DNA of 64,000 nucleotides from contig CAVPRS010000010.1 of NCBI GenBank assembly GCA_963707895.1, positions 186,001 through 250,000 of the forward strand, given 5' to 3'. Positions 40,838 through 52,690 of the stretch are shown here, one piece after another. The DNA is from Fodinibacter sp963707895 (GTDB taxonomy: Bacteria > Actinomycetota > Actinomycetes > Actinomycetales > Dermatophilaceae). The notes beneath the pieces were generated by a model. The model worked only from the letters and a program-made list of their open reading frames with translations. It did no database searches and had not been told where the DNA came from. The translations under genes were made by a program, and so were the position numbers. The stretch's first letter is position 1; each line of letters begins with the position of its first letter.

Positions 40838-40842
40838 CCCGG

Positions 40843-41691
40843 CTAGGACTCGTCGGTGCCGCGCCGGCGCAGGTAGCGCTCGAACTCCTTGGCGATGGCG
40901 TCGCCGCTCGCCTCGGGCAGGTCGGCGGTGTCCTGGGCCTCCTCGAGGCTCTCGACGTACTCGGCAACCTCGGTGTCGGATGCCGCGAGCTCGTTGATGC
41001 CGCGCTCCCACGCGTGCGAGTCCTCGTCGAGCTCTCCGTGCTCGATGGGTCCGTCGAGCAGGTCCTCGAGCTTGCTGACGAGCGCCAGGGTGGCCTTGGG
41101 CGAGGGGCTGTGGCCCGCGTAGTGCGGCACGGCCGCCCAGCAGGAGACCGACGGCACGCCGACCTGGGTCGCGGCATCCGCGAGGACGCCGACGATGCCC
41201 GTGGGTCCCTCGTAGCTGCTCATCTCGAGGTCGTGGCGGTGCCTGGTGTCCTCGCTGTCGGACGTGGCCGACACCGGGATGGGGCGGGAGTGCGCGACGT
41301 CGGCCATCAGCGCGCCGAGGGTCACGACCATCGACACGTCGGCGGCCTGGGCCAGCTCCATCAGCTCGATGGCGAACGCGCGCCACCGGAACGAGGGCTC
41401 GACGCCCTGCACGAGCACGACGTCACGGCCCAGGGAGGTGTTGGTGGCGACCAGCACCCGGGTGGTGCGCCAGCTGATCCGGCGACGCCCGTTCTCGAGG
41501 AGCACCCGGGGACGGTTGACCTGGAAGTCGTAGTAGTCCTCGGGGTCGAGGGCAGCGACGACCTCGGCGTCCCAGATCTCGGCGAGGTGCTCGATGACCG
41601 CGCTCGCGGCCTCGCCGGCGTCGTTCCAGCCCTCGAAGGCCGCGATCATGACCGCGTCCTTCAGCTCGGGCAGGTTGTCGAGCTCGATCAC
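40843..41691 (-). CDS. PAC2 family protein (proteasome-assembly-chaperone-like)
   Basis: A 282-residue protein of the PAC2 fold: IAAFEGWNDAGEAASAVIEHLAE at the N-terminus, LVQGVEPSFRWRAFAIELMELAQ, and TGIVGVLADAATQVGVPSVSCWAAVPHYAG. Despite the name, bacterial members have no proven role with the proteasome; the gene is a usual neighbour of mshC. AGGAGG lies about 6 nt before the GTG, and TAGGGT is further upstream, so this gene has a leader. The C-terminus is acidic then basic (YLRRRGTDES). Confidence 0.88.
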   Translation of the reverse strand: MIELDNLPELKDAVMIAAFEGWNDAGEAASAVIEHLAEIWDAEVVAALDPEDYYDFQVNRPRVLLENGRRRISWRTTRVLVATNTSLGRDVVLVQGVEPSFRWRAFAIELMELAQAADVSMVVTLGALMADVAHSRPIPVSATSDSEDTRHRHDLEMSSYEGPTGIVGVLADAATQVGVPSVSCWAAVPHYAGHSPSPKATLALVSKLEDLLDGPIEHGELDEDSHAWERGINELAASDTEVAEYVESLEEAQDTADLPEASGDAIAKEFERYLRRRGTDES

Positions 41692-41744
41692 GCCGTCCTC
41701 CTGTCGTCAGGACTCCACCCTACGGCTCACTAGGCTTGCGACCC

Positions 41745-42428
41745 ATGAGCCTCCCCGCAGCGGTCCTCTGGGACATGGACGGCACCCTGGTCGACACCGA
41801 GCCCTACTGGATCGCCGCGGAGCACGCGATCGTGGCCGAGCACGGCGGCACGTGGAGCGACGAGTTCGCCCACCAGCTCGTCGGCAACGACCTGATGGTC
41901 TCGGCGACCTTCATCCGCGACCACAGCCCGATCGACTGGTCGCCGGAGCGGATCGTGGACGAGCTGCTCGTGCGGGTGGTCGCGCAGGTGCGTGAGCACG
42001 TGCCGTGGCGGCCGGGAGCCCGCGAGCTGCTCGAGGCGCTGCGCGCCGAGGGGGTGCCGAGCGCGCTGGTGACCATGTCGTGGCGCTCGCTGGCGGATGC
42101 CGTGGTGAGCGCGCTGCCGGAGGGAGCCTTCGCCGTGGTCGTCACGGGCGACGAGGTCGCGCACGGCAAGCCGCACCCGGAGCCCTACCGTGCCGCGGCT
42201 CGCCAGCTGGGCGTCGAGCCGGAGGACTGCGTGGCCATCGAGGACTCGCCGACCGGGGTGCGCTCTGCGGTGGCCGCGGGCGTGCCGACCCTGGCCGTGC
42301 CGCACGTGGTGCCGGTGCCCCCCACCCCGGGGGCGGTGCACGTCGAGGACCTGCGCGGGATGACGCCCGGCCGGCTCGCCGAGCTGGCCGCCTCCGTGTC
42401 ACTCCTCGGCGGGGTCGACGGCACCTGA
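41745..42428 (+). CDS. HAD-superfamily hydrolase (beta-phosphoglucomutase-like)
   Basis: A 227-residue phosphatase with motif I WDMDGTLVDTEP, motif II as TMSWRS, motif III K in HGKPHPEPY and motif IV IEDSPTGVRSAVAAG. The order and cap type match subfamily IA. TAGGCT (41731-41736) ends 8 nt before the ATG, so a start nine bases earlier is rejected. Its last 30 bp overlap the convergent nuclease gene. The substrate is unknown. Confidence 0.88.
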   Translation: MSLPAAVLWDMDGTLVDTEPYWIAAEHAIVAEHGGTWSDEFAHQLVGNDLMVSATFIRDHSPIDWSPERIVDELLVRVVAQVREHVPWRPGARELLEALRAEGVPSALVTMSWRSLADAVVSALPEGAFAVVVTGDEVAHGKPHPEPYRAAARQLGVEPEDCVAIEDSPTGVRSAVAAGVPTLAVPHVVPVPPTPGAVHVEDLRGMTPGRLAELAASVSLLGGVDGT

Positions 42429-43244
42429 GCTGGCCGGGTCGAGCGCGATCGCCGCGGCCCCCTCGGGCAGCGGCGGAGGCGTGCCGCCCCACGCGGGGCA
42501 CAGGTCGCGGAAGTCGCACCAGTCGCACAGCCGGGAGGTGCGGGGCCGCCAGTCGCCGGTCTGAGCGGCGCGCACCACGGCATCCCAGATCGCCCGGATG
42601 TTGCGCTCGATGGCGAGCAGGTCGACCTCGTCGGGCGCGTAGCGCACGACCTCGCCGTTGCCGAGGTAGACCAGCTGGAGCAGGCGGGGGATCTCGCCGT
42701 GGATGCGCCACAGCACCAGGGCGTAGAACTTCATCTGGAACAGGGCCTTGGCCTCGAACAGCTCGCTGGGGGAGCGCCCGGTCTTGTAGTCGACCACCCG
42801 CATCGCGCCGTCGGGAGCGACGTCGAGCCGGTCGACGTAGCCGCGCAGGGTGAGCCCCTCGACCTCGGTCTCGACGTAGAGCTCGCGGGCGGCCGGCTCG
42901 AGCCGGGTGGGGTCCTCGAGGTCGAACCACTGCTCGACGAGGGTCTGCGCCCCGGCGAACCAGCTCTCCTGGGTGAGCAGCTCGTCGTCGTCGATCATCG
43001 CCTTCAGCTCGGGCCGCTCCTCGACCAGGGCCGCCCAGCGCGGCTCGAGCAGCGCGACCGCGGCCGCGGGGGTGCGGTCGGCGGCCGGGAGGTCGAAGAG
43101 GTGCTCGAGCACCGCGTGGACCAGCGTGCCGCGGGCGGCAGCGGGGGACGGGGGACCCTCGAGCTTGTCGATCGTCCGGAACCGGAACAGCAGCGGGCAC
43201 TGCTTGAAGTCCGCGGCGCGGCTCGGGGACAGGGCGGGGGTCAT
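42399..43244 (-). CDS. RecB/Cas4-like PD-(D/E)XK exonuclease
   Basis: A 281-residue single-domain nuclease. H in LVHAVLEHLF, D in GYVDRLDVAPDG and VVDYKTG give the RecB metal site. C16 in FKQCPLLFRF plus three cysteines in SRLCDWCDFRDLCPAW form the iron-sulfur staple seen in Cas4 and AddB. TACCTT ends 6 nt before the ATG at 43244 on the minus strand. No cas genes or CRISPR array are nearby, so a repair role is more likely than adaptation. Confidence 0.88.
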   Translation of the reverse strand: MTPALSPSRAADFKQCPLLFRFRTIDKLEGPPSPAAARGTLVHAVLEHLFDLPAADRTPAAAVALLEPRWAALVEERPELKAMIDDDELLTQESWFAGAQTLVEQWFDLEDPTRLEPAARELYVETEVEGLTLRGYVDRLDVAPDGAMRVVDYKTGRSPSELFEAKALFQMKFYALVLWRIHGEIPRLLQLVYLGNGEVVRYAPDEVDLLAIERNIRAIWDAVVRAAQTGDWRPRTSRLCDWCDFRDLCPAWGGTPPPLPEGAAAIALDPASSGAVDPAEE

Positions 43245-43294
43245 GGGGCAAAGGTATGCCGCTGCTCCGACATCGCCGGGACGCCATCCCCAAC

Positions 43295-43334
43295 GTGGGT
43301 GAAGGTCGTCGGCGTGGCGACGGTCTTCACCCAC
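43295..43334. terminator. hairpin downstream of metH
   Basis: GTGGGTGAAG and CTTCACCCAC pair perfectly over 10 bp with a 20-nt loop that can form a further GTCG/CGAC stem. It sits 25 bp beyond the metH stop and before the nuclease gene start. Confidence 0.55.
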
Positions 43335-43358
43335 ATCCGTCCGACGAGGGCCGGAGCG

Positions 43359-47147
<3,789 letters not shown>

Positions 47148-47218
47148 GTCTACGTCGCTTCGGGTCGGCAGCAGTTCGAAGGGACAGTATGCCGGGTTCC
47201 TCCCGTAGGGTCCCTGCC

Positions 47219-48328
47219 ATGTCCGACGAGCTGCCCCCCGCCGGGGCGCTGCGGGTCGCCCGGGTGGCAGGTGTGCCGGTCTACCTCGACCGCACCTGGC
47301 TCATCCTCGGGGCCTTCGTCGCCTGGACCGGCTGGCAGGCCGGGCGCGACCTGGGCACCGGCACGGCGCTGGCCTACGCCGCCTGGCTCGTCGTCGGCAT
47401 CCTGCTGGCCGTGCTCGGCCACGAGGTCGCCCACGCGGTGGCGGCCCGGCTGCTCGGCTTCCGGGTGCACCGCATCGTCGCCACGCTCTGGGGCGGCCAC
47501 ACCGCCTACGACGGCACCGGCACCACGCCCGCCCGCTCCGCCGTGGTGGCCGTCGGCGGACCCCTCGCCAACCTCGCCCTCGCGGCGGTCGGGGCGGTCG
47601 CGACCGCCACGCTGCCGTGGCCGGCATCCGAGTTCGCGCGCTCGTTCACCTGGCTCAACCTGCTGCTCGCCGGTTTCAACCTGCTGCCCGGCCTGCCGCT
47701 CGACGGCGGCCAGCTCGTGCAGTCGCTGGTGTGGTGGCTCAGCGGCCGCCGCGACCTCGGGCTCGTCGTCGCCGGCTGGTGCGGCCGGGTGCTCGCCGTC
47801 GGCGTGGTGCTCTGGTACGCCGCCAGGCCCCTGGCCCAGGGCGCCTCCGACCTGTTCGGGATCGGGCTCGCCCTGGTCATGGGCTGGATCCTCTGGTCCG
47901 GGGCGAGTGCCGCCCTGAAGCGGGCGCCGCTGGAGCGGCTGCTGCTGCGGGTGCGCCCCGAGGACGTGATGGACCCGGTGGCCGTCGTGCCGGCGCTGAC
48001 CCCGGTCGGCGAGCTCGTCGGCATCGGGCGGCGGGTGCTGGCGCTCGACGAGCGAGGCATGCCGACCCTGCTCCTGCCCGAGCCGTCGGAGACGTCACCC
48101 GACATCTCCACCCTGCCGCCGTCCACGCGACTGGCCTCGGTCGTCGTCAAGGTGCCCGACGGGTGCGTGGTCGAGCTCGCACCGGGCGCGGACGCCGAAC
48201 CGTTGCTGCGTGCGATGGCCACCACCGGATGGGGCGTGGTCGTCGTGACCTCTGCCGGCCAGGTGCGTGGGCTGGTCACCTCCGACCGGCTCAACGCCGT
48301 GGCCGAGGCCGTGCTCGGCCGCAACTAG
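47219..48328 (+). CDS. site-2 protease family membrane peptidase (M50) with CBS-like tail
   Basis: A 369-residue intramembrane zinc protease. The active-site helix holds HEVAH (H68, E69, H72), and the third ligand is D162 in NLLPGLPLDGGQL. Six helices are apparent. After residue about 240 a cytoplasmic segment resembles a CBS pair (RPEDVMDPVAVVPALTPVGELV, GWGVVVVTSAGQVRGLVTSD). TAGGGT (47206-47211) ends 7 nt before the ATG. Substrates may include anti-sigma factors, as inference. Its TAG stop is shared with the trmI -10. Confidence 0.9.
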   Translation: MSDELPPAGALRVARVAGVPVYLDRTWLILGAFVAWTGWQAGRDLGTGTALAYAAWLVVGILLAVLGHEVAHAVAARLLGFRVHRIVATLWGGHTAYDGTGTTPARSAVVAVGGPLANLALAAVGAVATATLPWPASEFARSFTWLNLLLAGFNLLPGLPLDGGQLVQSLVWWLSGRRDLGLVVAGWCGRVLAVGVVLWYAARPLAQGASDLFGIGLALVMGWILWSGASAALKRAPLERLLLRVRPEDVMDPVAVVPALTPVGELVGIGRRVLALDERGMPTLLLPEPSETSPDISTLPPSTRLASVVVKVPDGCVVELAPGADAEPLLRAMATTGWGVVVVTSAGQVRGLVTSDRLNAVAEAVLGRN

Positions 48329-48339
48329 ACTTCCCGGCC

Positions 48340-49326
48340 ATGACCTCCCCCACGGGCGCCGAGCTGCGGCGCGGCCCCTTCTCCGCGGGCGAGCGCGTGC
48401 AGCTCACCGACCCCAAGGGGCGGCTGCACACCATCGCGCTGTCGCCCGGGAAGCAGTTCCACACCCACCGCGGGCACCTCACCCACGACGACCTCATCGG
48501 GATGCCGGACGGCTCCACCGTCACGAACACCGCCGGTGTGGAGTACCTCGCCCTGCGGCCGCTCCTCTCCGACTACGTGATGTCGATGCCGCGCGGTGCC
48601 GCCGTCGTCTACCCCAAGGACGCCGGCCAGATCGTGATGATGGCCGACATGTTCCCCGGGGCGGTCGTCGTCGAGGCCGGGGTGGGCTCCGGCGCCCTGT
48701 CGATGTCGCTGCTGCGGGCGGTGGGGGAGTCGGGCCACGTGCACTCCTTCGAGCGGCGCGAGGACTTCGCCGAGATCGCGAAGGCCAACGCGCGCGACTA
48801 CTTCGGCACCGACCACCCGGCGTGGACCGTCACGGTCGGCGACCTCGTCGAGGCCCTGCCGGCCACCGTCGAGCCCGGCAGCGTCGACCGGGTCGTGCTC
48901 GACATGCTGGCCCCGTGGGAGTGCCTCGAGGTCGTCGCCGACGCCCTCGCGCCCGGCGGTGTGCTGATCTGCTACGTCGCCACCGCGACGCAGCTGTCCA
49001 AGGTCGCCGAGGCGATGCGCGACGCCGACACCTTCACCGAGCCGCAGGCCTGGGAGTCGCTCGTGCGCGGCTGGCACCTCGAAGGGCTCGCCGTGCGGCC
49101 GCAGCACCGGATGCACGGTCACACGGGTTTCCTCGTCACCACGCGGCGCCTGGCGCCCGGCGTCACCCCGCCGCTGCGCAAGCGCCGTCCCGGCCGCGGC
49201 TACGTCACCGGCGAGGACGCGGTGGAGCAGGACTGGACACCGGAGGCCATCGGCGAGCGGGTGCCCTCGGAGAAACGGGTACGCAGAGTCATCCGTTCGG
49301 TGACCGATACCTCCCCTCAGACCTGA
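48340..49326 (+). CDS. trmI: tRNA (adenine-N1-)-methyltransferase TrmI
   Basis: A 328-residue methyltransferase that makes m1A58 in the T loop of tRNAs. The N-terminal beta domain is followed by the substrate segment YPKDAGQIVMMADMFPGA and the AdoMet-binding VVEAGVGSGALSMSLLRAVG. The motif DMLAPWECLEV is also typical. TAGACT (48326-48331), which begins with the stop of the protease gene, ends 8 nt before the ATG. In many actinobacteria this gene lies just before mpa, as here. Confidence 0.92.
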   Translation: MTSPTGAELRRGPFSAGERVQLTDPKGRLHTIALSPGKQFHTHRGHLTHDDLIGMPDGSTVTNTAGVEYLALRPLLSDYVMSMPRGAAVVYPKDAGQIVMMADMFPGAVVVEAGVGSGALSMSLLRAVGESGHVHSFERREDFAEIAKANARDYFGTDHPAWTVTVGDLVEALPATVEPGSVDRVVLDMLAPWECLEVVADALAPGGVLICYVATATQLSKVAEAMRDADTFTEPQAWESLVRGWHLEGLAVRPQHRMHGHTGFLVTTRRLAPGVTPPLRKRRPGRGYVTGEDAVEQDWTPEAIGERVPSEKRVRRVIRSVTDTSPQT

Positions 49327-49348
49327 CCCCGGCGGGTTATCGTCGAGC

Positions 49349-51100
49349 ATGAGCACCGACGAGCCCAGGGCCGACCAGCCCGGCACCCGCGAGCGCCTCG
49401 AGGCCGAGCGGGAGTCGCTCGAGTCCGAGATCGCCGCGCTGCGCGCCCGTGGTCAGGGCACGCCGGCTCAGCTGCGCGCGCTCGAGCGCGACCTCGCCGG
49501 CCTGCGCTCCCAGCTCTCCACCGTGTCGGCGCAGAACGAGCGCCTCGTTCGCACCCTGCGCGACGCCCGCGAGCAGATCGTCACCCTCAAGTCCGAGGTC
49601 GACCGGCTGGCCCAGCCGCCGGCGGCCTACGGCATCGTCATCGAGACCTTCGACGACGGCACCGCCGACATCCTCACCAGCGGCCGCAAGATGCACGTGG
49701 CGGTCAGTCCCTCGCTCGAGGAGGGCCAGCTGGTTCCCGGCCGGGAGGTCATGCTCAACGAGGCGATGAACATCGTGGCCGCGCACGGCTACGAGACCAC
49801 CGGCGAGGTCGTGCTCTGCAAGGAGATCCTCGACGACGGCCGGGTGCTCGTCGTGGCCCAGGCCGACGAGGAGCGGGTCTGCCGGGTCGCGGCGTCGCTC
49901 GACGGCCAGACCATCCGCGCCGGCGACGCGCTGCTCCTCGAGTCGCGCTCCGGCTTCGTCTTCGAGCGGATCCCCAAGGCCGAGGTCGCCGACCTCGTGC
50001 TCGAGGAGGTCCCCGACATCGACTACACCGACATCGGCGGGCTCACCGGCCAGATCGAGGCCATCCGCGACGCCGTCGAGCTGCCCTACCTGCACCCCGA
50101 CCTCTACATCGAGCACCAGCTCAAGCCGCCGAAGGGCGTCCTGCTCTACGGCCCGCCCGGCTGCGGCAAGACGATGATCGCCAAGGCGGTCGCGGCATCC
50201 CTCGCGCGCAAGGTCGCCGAGAAGGAGGGACGCGAGCCCGGGAAGTCCTACTTCCTCAACATCAAGGGCCCCGAGCTGCTCAACAAGTACGTGGGCGAGA
50301 CCGAGCGGCACATCCGGCTGATCTTCCAGAGGGCCCGTGAGAAGTCCAACGAGGGCTACCCCGTCGTCGTGTTCTTCGACGAGATGGAGTCGCTGTTCCG
50401 CACCCGCGGATCGGGTGTCTCCTCCGACGTCGAGACCACGATCGTGCCGCAGCTGCTGGCCGAGATCGACGGTGTCGAGGGGCTCGAGAACGTCATCGTC
50501 ATCGGCGCCTCCAACCGCGAGGACATGATCGACCCAGCGATCCTGCGCCCCGGCCGGCTCGACGTGAAGATCAAGATCGAGCGCCCCGACGCCGAGGCCG
50601 CCCGCGACATCTTCGGCAAGTACCTCATCGCCGGGCTGCCGCTGCACCCCGACGACGTCGAGCAGAACGGCGGCTCCGAGGACGCCACCCTCCAGGCGAT
50701 GATCGACGCCGTCGTGCTGCGGATGTACACCGAGGAGGAGGAGAACCGCTTCCTCGAGGTCACCTACGCCGGCGGCGACAAGGAGATCCTGTACTTCAAG
50801 GACTTCAACTCCGGCGCGATGATCCAGAACATCGTCGACCGCTCGAAGAAGATGGCGATCAAGGACTTCCTCGACACCGGCCAGCGCGGCCTGCGGGTCG
50901 AGCACCTGCTGCAGTCGTGCACCGACGAGTTCCGTGAGAACGAGGACCTGCCCAACACGACCAACCCCGACGACTGGGCGCGCATCTCGGGCAAGAAGGG
51001 CGAGCGGATCGTCTACATCCGCACCCTGATCAAGACCAAGGAAGGCACCGAGCCGGGCAAGTCGATCAACACGGTCGCCAACACCGGCCAGTACCTCTGA
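49349..51100 (+). CDS. mpa: proteasome-activating AAA ATPase Mpa (ARC)
   Basis: A 583-residue hexameric unfoldase that recognises pupylated proteins and feeds them to the 20S core. Residues about 10-85 form the coiled coil that binds Pup, followed by tandem OB folds. The AAA domain has GPPGCGKT with K273, Walker B VVFFDEMESLF and the arginine-finger region. The C-terminus ends GQYL, the motif that docks into the proteasome alpha ring. TATCGT ends 5 nt before the ATG. Proteins of unrelated type separate it from dop. Confidence 0.96.
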   Translation: MSTDEPRADQPGTRERLEAERESLESEIAALRARGQGTPAQLRALERDLAGLRSQLSTVSAQNERLVRTLRDAREQIVTLKSEVDRLAQPPAAYGIVIETFDDGTADILTSGRKMHVAVSPSLEEGQLVPGREVMLNEAMNIVAAHGYETTGEVVLCKEILDDGRVLVVAQADEERVCRVAASLDGQTIRAGDALLLESRSGFVFERIPKAEVADLVLEEVPDIDYTDIGGLTGQIEAIRDAVELPYLHPDLYIEHQLKPPKGVLLYGPPGCGKTMIAKAVAASLARKVAEKEGREPGKSYFLNIKGPELLNKYVGETERHIRLIFQRAREKSNEGYPVVVFFDEMESLFRTRGSGVSSDVETTIVPQLLAEIDGVEGLENVIVIGASNREDMIDPAILRPGRLDVKIKIERPDAEAARDIFGKYLIAGLPLHPDDVEQNGGSEDATLQAMIDAVVLRMYTEEEENRFLEVTYAGGDKEILYFKDFNSGAMIQNIVDRSKKMAIKDFLDTGQRGLRVEHLLQSCTDEFRENEDLPNTTNPDDWARISGKKGERIVYIRTLIKTKEGTEPGKSINTVANTGQYL

Positions 51101-51417
51101 GCCACGCCTTCCCCAAGGATCCGCTGCCGCCGAGGACCTCTCGTTGTCAATGAACGCACTCGACTGTCTTCACGGACGGACAAAGGACTGCCCGCGGCGA
51201 CCTTCCGAGCGCAGCTGAGCTCGTCGGCGGGTCGTTTGTCCGTCCCACGGCGCAGTCCCGGAGCGCGGCTGGCTGCCAACGGCCGGCCAGCCGGTGCCCA
51301 CTGACCGTTGGCGCACACGCCCACCAGACGGCGCGAGCCGCACACCTGCCACCTCGAAACAGTGTTTGGGTCATCGCGATGGGTCCATGGCCGCCGTTCC
51401 GGAGGCAGGATGGCGGC
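51101..51417. other. noncoding interval after mpa with several inverted repeats
   Basis: Among 317 bp without a credible gene are an 11-bp inverted repeat, GGACGGACAAA (51174-51184) with TTTGTCCGTCC (51235-51245), and GCCAACGG/CCGTTGGC (51275-51282, 51305-51312). Local base composition is less biased than in neighbouring genes. It may hold the mpa terminator and the LLM promoter, but no clear -10 next to the LLM start is seen. Confidence 0.55.
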
Positions 51418-52311
51418 ATGAAGCTCGGACTGCAGGTCAACCGTTTCTCCTGGCCGGACGCCCCCGCCGCCACCGGTGCCACGTGGCGGGCGGTGGCCCG
51501 CAATGCCGACCAGTGCGGACTCGCCTCCTTGTGGGTGATGGACCACTTCTTCCAGATCGGGGTGGTCGGCCCGCCCGAGATGGACATGCTCGAGGGCTAC
51601 ACCGCGCTGTCCCACGCCGCGGCCGTCACCGAGCAGATCGAGCTCGGCACCCTGGTGACGGGCGTGACCTACCGGCACCCCGGCATCCTGCTCAAGACCG
51701 TCACCACGCTCGACGTGCTCTCCGGCGGGCGGGCCTGGCTGGGCATCGGCGCGGCGTGGAACGAGGAGGAGCACCGCGGGCTCGGGGTGCCCTACCCGTC
51801 GACGCGGGAGCGGTTCCGGCTGCTCGAGGACACCCTGCAGCTGGCCCACCGGATGTTCGCCGACGACGACAGCCCGTTCGAGGGGGAGTCGATCCGGCTC
51901 GAGCGCCCGCTGAACCACCCGCAGCCGGTGCGGCGGCCGCCCATCATGATCGGCGGTGGGGGCGAGAAGCGCACCCTGCGGCTCGTGGCGCAGTACGCCG
52001 ACGCGTGCAACCTGTTCGACCTCGGGCTGGGGCCGGACGGCATCCCGCGCAAGCTCGACGTCATCCGTGAGCACTGCGAGGACGTCGGGCGCGACTACGA
52101 CGAGATCTCGAAGACCTGCCTGGCGCGGCTCACCATGGACACCGGTGCTGCGCTGCCCGACGGCGTCACCGGGCACTCGGTCGACCAGGCCGTCGAGCGG
52201 CTGTCACGGCTGCGCGACGCGGGCATCGACCACGTGATCTTCTCGATGGCCAACACGACCGACCCGGCGGCCTACGACCTGGTCGGCGAGGTGGTGCGCC
52301 AGGTCGCCTGA
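51418..52311 (+). CDS. LLM-class F420-dependent oxidoreductase (TIGR03560-like)
   Basis: A 297-residue luciferase-like barrel protein: MKLGLQVNRFSWPDAP, SLWVMDHFFQIGVVGPPEMDMLEGY, LGTLVTGVTYRHPGILLKTVTTLDVLSGGRAWLGIGAAWNEEEH and the phosphate loop PIMIGGGGEKRTLR. GGAGGCAGG lies about 10 nt before the ATG. It belongs to the same broad group as the gene at 14737. The substrate is unknown. Its location between mpa and dop does not by itself imply a proteasome role. Confidence 0.88.
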   Translation: MKLGLQVNRFSWPDAPAATGATWRAVARNADQCGLASLWVMDHFFQIGVVGPPEMDMLEGYTALSHAAAVTEQIELGTLVTGVTYRHPGILLKTVTTLDVLSGGRAWLGIGAAWNEEEHRGLGVPYPSTRERFRLLEDTLQLAHRMFADDDSPFEGESIRLERPLNHPQPVRRPPIMIGGGGEKRTLRLVAQYADACNLFDLGLGPDGIPRKLDVIREHCEDVGRDYDEISKTCLARLTMDTGAALPDGVTGHSVDQAVERLSRLRDAGIDHVIFSMANTTDPAAYDLVGEVVRQVA

Positions 52312-52351
52312 CGTCGCCTCAGGCTGGTGGGAGACGGGGCGGTCAGGCGAC
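52303..52351. terminator. hairpin formed by the stop-codon regions of two convergent genes
   Basis: GTCGCCTGA (52303-52311) pairs with TCAGGCGAC (52343-52351). Both genes end in Val-Ala-stop with the same codons, so the stem is made of the last codons and stops of each, with 31 bp of intergenic loop. Confidence 0.5.
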
Positions 52352-52690
52352 GAGGCGGGCCACGAGGCGCCAGCCGAGCAGCAGCACGCCGATCACGACC
52401 GTCGCGACGAGCACGAACGACCACGCGGTGCCCTCGCCGGCCACGCGACGGAAGATCATGCCCAGCACCACCGTGCAGACCACGACCACCGCGCCGAAGG
52501 CGAGCGTGCGGGGTCCGCTGTCGAGGGTGATGCTCGCGAGCAGCCAGCCGGCGGCGGTGCCCACGAGGAACGGCGCCGCCGTGCGCAGGATGCCCCCGAC
52601 GTCGAGCCCCTCGGCGTGCGACCGGCGGCCGACCGCCGCGAAGAGCACCACGAGGGCGACGTCGAGCACCGCCGGCAGTGCTCGGCTCAC
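52343..52690 (-). CDS. DUF3054 family membrane protein
   Basis: A 115-residue protein with four predicted helices (PAVLDVALVVLFAAVGR, ILRTAAPFLVGTAAGWLLA, LAFGAVVVVCTVVLGMIF, WSFVLVATVVIGVLLLGW), the DUF3054 plan. The RRSHAEG segment after helix 1 is a family feature. The GTG overlaps the prs stop by 4 bp (GTGA). No function is known. Confidence 0.85.
   Translation of the reverse strand: MSRALPAVLDVALVVLFAAVGRRSHAEGLDVGGILRTAAPFLVGTAAGWLLASITLDSGPRTLAFGAVVVVCTVVLGMIFRRVAGEGTAWSFVLVATVVIGVLLLGWRLVARLVA

Larger units (their letters stand above)
40475..40842. other. structured noncoding interval between mshC and PAC2
   Basis: This 368-bp stretch between convergent genes has no credible coding frame. 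It contains a 14-bp palindrome (40599-40612), a TANNNT hexamer (40614-40619), two strong hairpins (40625-40678 and 40679-40728), a small GTCCC/GGGAC hairpin (40778-40791) and the PAC2 terminator. Confidence 0.7.

Noticed and set aside
40615..40840. Protein-coding remnant of a transposase on the minus strand
   Set aside because: A short frame exists, but it has no recognisable motif and is dominated by the hairpin sequences.
47148..47218. Cobalamin riboswitch before metH
   Set aside because: Only 71 bp separate metH from the divergent gene, and no B12 box or pseudoknot pattern is visible.
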